From the NCBI GenBank assembly GCA_937995345.1, contig CALKKS010000002.1, positions 1-62,138 on the forward strand: 62,138 nt of DNA. The letters run 5' to 3'. Position 1 is the first letter of the stretch. Each line of letters begins with the position of its first letter. Below are positions 57,662-62,138 of this stretch, piece after piece. Made by a program: the position numbers and the translations under genes. The notes beneath the pieces were generated by a model. The model was given only the letters and a program-made list of their open reading frames with translations. It was not told the DNA's origin and did no database searches. Origin of the DNA: an uncultured Collinsella sp. GTDB lineage: Bacteria > Actinomycetota > Coriobacteriia > Coriobacteriales > Coriobacteriaceae.

Positions 57662-59835
57662 CCTCCGCTGACCTCCTTAAAGATGTGTCGATACCGCATG
57701 GCGACCGCATCGCGCAAGGGGCGCGTCGCCACGGAGTCAAGGTTGCAAGCATACCGCAAGAGCTCGACCGCGTCCAAATGGGCCCACTCGATCAAGTCCT
57801 CGTCGGCATCGAGGTCAACAAAGCGCAAGGTCACGCCGCCATGCTGGCGGTAGCCAAGAATCTCGCCCTCGTGGCGCAGACGCAGGTCCATCTGGGCGAG
57901 CGTAAAGCCGTCCGAGGTCTTCTCGAGCGACTGGAGGCGTTCTTGTGCCGCTGACGCGCCGCCGTTGCCCTTGGAGTGCGTCATGACCAGGCACGTACCC
58001 GACACGCTGCCGCGGCCCACGCGCCCGCGCAGCTGGTGCAAGGCCGCCAACCCAAAGCGCTCGCCATTCTCGATGACCATGACGGTGGCGTTGGGCACGT
58101 CGACGCCCACCTCGACCACCGTGGTCGAGACGAGCACATCGATCTCGCCACGCTTAAAGGCATCGATGACCCGGTCCTTCTCCCCCGCAGGCATGCGACC
58201 ATGAAGACGCTCGATGGTAAGCCCCGGTAATGCCAGACGAAGGCGATCGAGCTCGGTCGCCGTGTCATGCAACGGCACAGGCACGGTCACGCGGCCTTCG
58301 TCGTCGCGAGCGATGCCGGGTACGTCTTCGAGCTCATCGGCCGAATCGCTCGGCTCCACGAGCGGACAGATCACGTAGACTTGTTGCCCCTTTTCGTGCG
58401 CCTCGCGAATGGCGCCATAGGCCAGGTCACGACTCGACTCGGTGAGGACGCGCGTCGTCACGCCGGCACCCGGAACGGGACGATGGCGGATGATGCTCGT
58501 ATCTAGGTCGCCGTACACCGAAAGCGCCAGCGTGCGCGGGATCGGCGTGGCAGTCATGACCAGCAAGTCGGCACCCGGGCCTTTTGCGCGCAGAGCGTTA
58601 CGCTGGCCCACGCCAAAGCGGTGCTGCTCGTCGATCACCACAAGCGACAGATGCTTGAAGGTGACGTTGTCCGAAAGCACCGCGTGGGTGCCAAAGAGCA
58701 CATCGAGCTCGCCAGACTGGAGCCGGGCATGAATCTGTTCACGCTCGGCCGCCGGCGTGGCACCCGTCAGGAGCGCCCAGGTCATGCCAGCCTGCGAGAG
58801 CAAGGGGCCGGTCTTATCGGCATATTGACGCGCCAACACGCCCGTGGGCGCCATGACGCAGGCCTGAGTGCCGCTATCGGCCGCAACCGCCAACGCGCAG
58901 GCGGCAACGGCGGTCTTACCGGTACCGACGTCGCCCAGCAGCAGACGATTCATCACGCGACCGCCATCGCACATGTCATGCAGGATGTCTTGAAATGCCG
59001 CCTCCTGCTCATCGCTCAGCGAAAACGGCAGGGCCTCCTTGAGCGCAGCAAAATGCTCTCCCGCGGCATGCGCATAAGGCACTACGTCGACCATACCGCC
59101 ATCGTTGCGCAGACGCAGCGCGAGCTGCAAGCAGAGACACTCCTCGTAGGCAAGACGCCGGCGTGCGATGTCGCGCTCGGCCACGCTCGAGGGAAAGTGG
59201 ATCGAGCGCAGCGCACGGGCATTGCTCATGAGCTTCCGCTTTGCGCGCAGCGGCGCGGGAATGGGATCGAACGGATTGGCAGCCACTTCGAGCGCACCAC
59301 TCACGATACGGCGCATCCATGCCTGACTCACGCCATCACTCACGTAATGGACCGGCAGGATAGTGCCCGCGGCACGCCCTTCCTCAAGCTTTTCAAAGTG
59401 CGGCGAGGCCATCTGCTTAAAGCCGTAGGCAAACTCGACCTTACCCATCACGGCCAGGCGGTCGCCCTGCTTAAGCTGCTGGGCAATCCAGGGCTGGCGG
59501 AAAAAGGCGACCTGCAGCACGCCCGTCTCGTCAACGAGTGAGACCTCGGTCACCTGCATGCGCGGACGCGGCTGCTTATGGACGATACGGTCGACCGTGG
59601 CGATGATGGTGCACACGGTACCGATGGGCGCCATCTCGATGGACCAGGAGCGCGTAAAGTCCAGGTATCGATGAGGAATATGGAGAAGGAGGTCCCCCAC
59701 CGTCCGAATTCCCAGACGGCGAAGGGCCTCCTCACGTTTACCCGAAACATATTTGAGTCGCGCGATATCCTCGTCGAGCGCATTGCTCTGGGCAAAACGC
59801 TCCGAGACGCGCGGCACGGAGCACAGCTCGGACAT
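57658..59835 (-). CDS. recG: ATP-dependent DNA helicase RecG
   Basis: Branch-migration helicase for stalled forks and Holliday junctions. The 725 residues have an OB-fold wedge domain (about 60-160), helicase motif I LLGDVGTGKTAVA, DEQH in VVIDEQHRFG, motif VI QLRGRVGRG and the C-terminal RecG domain. The start lies ten bases after the kinase stop; the ribosome site is weak. Confidence 0.96.
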   Translation of the reverse strand: MSELCSVPRVSERFAQSNALDEDIARLKYVSGKREEALRRLGIRTVGDLLLHIPHRYLDFTRSWSIEMAPIGTVCTIIATVDRIVHKQPRPRMQVTEVSLVDETGVLQVAFFRQPWIAQQLKQGDRLAVMGKVEFAYGFKQMASPHFEKLEEGRAAGTILPVHYVSDGVSQAWMRRIVSGALEVAANPFDPIPAPLRAKRKLMSNARALRSIHFPSSVAERDIARRRLAYEECLCLQLALRLRNDGGMVDVVPYAHAAGEHFAALKEALPFSLSDEQEAAFQDILHDMCDGGRVMNRLLLGDVGTGKTAVAACALAVAADSGTQACVMAPTGVLARQYADKTGPLLSQAGMTWALLTGATPAAEREQIHARLQSGELDVLFGTHAVLSDNVTFKHLSLVVIDEQHRFGVGQRNALRAKGPGADLLVMTATPIPRTLALSVYGDLDTSIIRHRPVPGAGVTTRVLTESSRDLAYGAIREAHEKGQQVYVICPLVEPSDSADELEDVPGIARDDEGRVTVPVPLHDTATELDRLRLALPGLTIERLHGRMPAGEKDRVIDAFKRGEIDVLVSTTVVEVGVDVPNATVMVIENGERFGLAALHQLRGRVGRGSVSGTCLVMTHSKGNGGASAAQERLQSLEKTSDGFTLAQMDLRLRHEGEILGYRQHGGVTLRFVDLDADEDLIEWAHLDAVELLRYACNLDSVATRPLRDAVAMRYRHIFKEVSGG

Positions 59836-59844
59836 AGGCAGAGC

Positions 59845-61506
59845 CTACTCGATCGAGAAGATCACGGGATAGAGCGGCTGCTCACCACGATGGGCGTCGA
59901 CCTCCAGATCGGGCTGGGCCTCCTCGATAGCGTCGACGATCTCCTGGAAGGCCTCATCGGATAGCTCCTCGCCGGCCAGAATCGTCAGCGCGTCGCCCTC
60001 CTCTTCCTCCTGCATGCGGTTGATGCAGTCGAGCGTGACCTGCTTCACGTCGGAGCCGACCACGTCGATGGAGCCGGCGATGATACCCATGACGTCACCG
60101 GAGTGAATCGGCGAGCCGTCGGAGGCGCTGGAATCGCGCACGGCGCGAGTGACCTCGCCATCGCGGACCTCGCTGATGGCGTCGACCATGGCGGCAACGG
60201 CGTCCTCGAGCTCGGAATCGGGCAGGACCGCGAACAGCGCGGAGAAGGCCTGCGGGACGGTCTTGGTGGGAACGACGGCGACCTTCTTGTCGGTGCAGGC
60301 GGAGGCAGCGGCCTCGGCAGCCATGCGGATGTTGCCGTTGTTGGGCAGGATGATGACCGAGGTCGCGTTGACCTGGTCGACGGCGCCCAACAGGTCGGCG
60401 GTCGAGGGGTTCATGGTCTGACCGCCCGACACGATCACATCGACGCCGAGGGACTTGAGGATGTCGGCCTCGCCGGAACCGGCGGCAACGGCGACAAAGC
60501 CCAGCGCCTTGGCGGGCTCGGCGGCCTTCTCCTGATCCTCGTGGATCTTGGCGGTACGGTCGTGGGCCTCCATCTCCATGTTATGGATAAAGACCTCATA
60601 GATCTGACCAAGCTGCAGCATGTGCTCGAGCACCAGGTTGGGGGTGTTGGAGTGCACGTGAATCTTGTAATCGGGGTAAGCACCCACGAGCAGCTCGCAG
60701 TCGCCCATGGAACCCAGGAACTTGAGGCACTCATCCTCGTCAAAGGGAGCGTCAGCCTTAAAGAGGAACTCGTTACAGTAACGGAACTCCGAGCCCTCCC
60801 AGTCGTCGTTGGCCTCGATCTCAACACGACCAAGGGCCACGTCGCGGGCAGAGCCGGCGGAATCAAACGTGGCGGAGAAATCCTCGACAACGGTGCTGCG
60901 GCCAAGCGCGGCGGCAACAAAGTTCTCAAGGAAAATAGCAAAGCCGAAGGCTCCAGAGTCGACTACGCCGTTCTCCTTGAGGACAGGCAGCAGGTCGGGC
61001 GTGCGGGCGACAGACTGATAGGCCTCGACGACGATAGCGTCGAGCGCGTCCTCGGCCGAGAACTTCTTCTTCTCGCACTCGTCGGCCTTGGTCGAGACAT
61101 CGCGCAGCACCGTGAGGATCGTGCCCTCGATAGGCTTACGGACGGCCTGGAAGGCGACCTTGACGGCTCGGCGGAACGCATAGGCAATGTTGGCGGACGT
61201 AATGGGCTCATCGGCAGAAACGAGACCCTCGGCCACACCGCGCAGGATCTGCGAGGTGATGACACCGGAGTTGCCGCGGGCGCCCATCAGGGAGCCGTGG
61301 GTGATGGCGCCGGCGATGGCCTCCATGTCGGCGTCGGCGGGAAGAGCGGAGAGTTCCTTGGTCACCGAGGCGAGCGTGAGCGACATGTTGGTGCCGGTGT
61401 CACCGTCGGGCACGGGGAAGACGTTGAGCTTGTTGATCTCCTCGGCCTTGTCGGAAACGGCAGCCGCAGCGATCGGAAAACAGGTGCGAATGGTCTTTGC
61501 AATCAT
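59845..61506 (-). CDS. fakA: FakA-type fatty acid kinase (DAK2/DhaL domain protein)
   Basis: ATP-dependent kinase homologue of Staphylococcus FakA, which phosphorylates fatty acids bound to FakB (DegV) proteins. The 553 residues start with a DhaL domain: NVFPVPDGDTGTNMS, with the Mg-binding Asp residues, and GARGNSGVITSQ. A middle region and a C-terminal FakA domain follow. FakB genes are not in the window. The gene follows an Asp23-family gene and precedes recG, the common rpmB/asp23/fakA/recG order. Confidence 0.9.
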   Translation of the reverse strand: MIAKTIRTCFPIAAAAVSDKAEEINKLNVFPVPDGDTGTNMSLTLASVTKELSALPADADMEAIAGAITHGSLMGARGNSGVITSQILRGVAEGLVSADEPITSANIAYAFRRAVKVAFQAVRKPIEGTILTVLRDVSTKADECEKKKFSAEDALDAIVVEAYQSVARTPDLLPVLKENGVVDSGAFGFAIFLENFVAAALGRSTVVEDFSATFDSAGSARDVALGRVEIEANDDWEGSEFRYCNEFLFKADAPFDEDECLKFLGSMGDCELLVGAYPDYKIHVHSNTPNLVLEHMLQLGQIYEVFIHNMEMEAHDRTAKIHEDQEKAAEPAKALGFVAVAAGSGEADILKSLGVDVIVSGGQTMNPSTADLLGAVDQVNATSVIILPNNGNIRMAAEAAASACTDKKVAVVPTKTVPQAFSALFAVLPDSELEDAVAAMVDAISEVRDGEVTRAVRDSSASDGSPIHSGDVMGIIAGSIDVVGSDVKQVTLDCINRMQEEEEGDALTILAGEELSDEAFQEIVDAIEEAQPDLEVDAHRGEQPLYPVIFSIE

Positions 61507-61533
61507 GGGTATTTGAATCTCCGTTTTCGGATG

Positions 61534-61890
61534 CTAGTTCAGACGGCTCTTGAGCGCGTCGATATGGATGCCGATCTTAAGGCTGGCGGGATCGATCTGG
61601 GCGATCTCCTGCAGGGTGAAGGCAACGGAGCTCGAAAGATTGTGGCAGACGGACTTCATGTTGACGCCGTTCTCGAGCACGACGTGAAGATCGACCGTAA
61701 GGCCGTTCTCGTCGGCGGAGACAAGCACGCCCTTGCGAAGGCGCTGGCCGGCAAGCAGGCGCACGCTCTCGGCGCCCTGGAGCTGTTCGGCCATACCGAC
61801 GACGCCGTAGCACGTCATCGCGGCATAACCGGCAATATCGGCAATAACGTCGTTCGAGACGCTCAGACTGCCGTTAATGGTCTCAGACAC
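61534..61890 (-). CDS. Asp23/Gls24 family protein (YloU-like)
   Basis: 118 residues, starting at GTG 61890 seven bases after AAGGAG; the earlier in-frame ATG has no such site. The Asp23 pattern is clear: VIADIAGYAAMTCYGVVGM near the start and LTVDLHVVLENGVNM in the middle. It is the second Asp23 protein of the window. Position next to fakA matches Bacillus yloU-yloV. Molecular function is unknown. Confidence 0.88.
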   Translation of the reverse strand: MSETINGSLSVSNDVIADIAGYAAMTCYGVVGMAEQLQGAESVRLLAGQRLRKGVLVSADENGLTVDLHVVLENGVNMKSVCHNLSSSVAFTLQEIAQIDPASLKIGIHIDALKSRLN

Positions 61891-62046
61891 AAGAATCTCC
61901 TTTTCTGGTGCTCGCGGCACCATGTCGTGGGAGCAATCATCCCAACATTTTACAACGACCGCGCCATGTTAAGGCGGCGGGGTTCACGATTACATCCTCG
62001 ACACGAAATGTTGATACGGTAACGTTCGCCACAGGCGATCGCGGCA

Positions 62047-62078
62047 TGAAAAAACCCGCCGCATATGCGACGGGTTTT
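62047..62078 (-). terminator. Terminator of the tRNA-Asn transcript
   Basis: On the minus strand, AAAACCCG pairs with CGGGTTTT around a CGCATATGCG inner stem, with a six-T run, starting seven bases past the tRNA CCA end. Confidence 0.85.
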
Positions 62079-62084
62079 ACAACC

Positions 62085-62138
62085 TGGCTCCCCGGGTAGG
62101 ACTCGAACCTACAACAGCGCGGTTAACAGCCGCGTGCT
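62085..62138 (-). tRNA. tRNA-Asn (GTT), 5' part beyond window edge
   Basis: The minus strand reads an anticodon stem around loop CTGTTAA (anticodon GTT), then a T-arm with GTTCGAGTC and the acceptor 3' strand CCGGGGAG, ending in an encoded CCA. The 5' acceptor and D-arm lie outside the window. Confidence 0.93.

Noticed and set aside
60103..62022. 639-codon plus-strand frame opposite fakA and the Asp23 gene
   Set aside because: It covers two real genes and the gap between them on the other strand; it is a composition artefact.
61891..62046. rpmB (L28) upstream of the Asp23-fakA pair
   Set aside because: The space is too short and neither strand encodes an L28-like sequence.

Overview
The window is about 62 kb of GC-rich bacterial chromosome (roughly 60% GC by eye). 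It is almost entirely housekeeping sequence, and most genes lie on the minus strand. Three things point to an actinobacterium of the class Coriobacteriia, most likely Collinsella or a close relative: a T-box-controlled ileS, an actinobacterial order coaD / SepIVA-like coiled coil / DUF177 / rpmF / plsX / acpP / rnc / smc / ftsY / ffh, and a fermentative fructose phosphotransferase system. The taxon is an inference from gene content; no database was searched.

Layout. A tRNA-Glu is cut by the left edge and a tRNA-Asn by the right edge. After cca come two tandem PfkB-type sugar-phosphate kinases, ptsI, ptsH and a fructose-type EIIBCA transporter, with an RpiR-type regulator divergent from it (1.8-9.7 kb). 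From 15.0 down to 9.9 kb runs efp / Asp23 / nusB / xseB / tlyA / nadK / recN. An M24 peptidase follows, then alaS / ruvX / mltG / yqeG / aroK / AroB-like (23.0 to 16.5 kb). A SigB/SigF-type sigma operon with an RsbW-like partner, a DUF948 protein and an AI-2E-family transporter lies at 23.2-26.4 kb. Next come rarA, an HD dNTPase, a lone A24 prepilin peptidase, a GT2 glycosyltransferase, rluD, lspA and ileS with its T-box leader.

From 36.25 to 39.0 kb the content changes. A plus-strand metal-dependent alcohol dehydrogenase is followed by a hairpin-dense segment, an AT-rich S51 peptidase that looks horizontally acquired, an IS3 transposase remnant and a possible recombinase tail. Core sequence resumes with a DUF523 gene, ftsH, a cobalamin adenosyltransferase, a MATE exporter, an rRNA methyltransferase, folA-thyA, and a DUF134/NifX-like fusion protein with a His/Cys tail and paired palindromes around its promoter. 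The last part is ffh, ftsY, smc, rnc, acpP, plsX, rpmF, DUF177, the SepIVA-like gene, coaD, rsmD, recG, a FakA-type kinase and a second Asp23 protein.

Most notable signals: an AroB homologue next to aroK that has lost all DHQ-synthase zinc ligands and gained five cysteines in 17 residues; the DUF134-NifX-His/Cys fusion with an autoregulation-like operator layout; a degenerate RsbW beside an intact sigma factor; and several families of long, often perfect intergenic inverted repeats, including one inverted doublet of a REP-like unit and one pair of hairpins whose stems covary.
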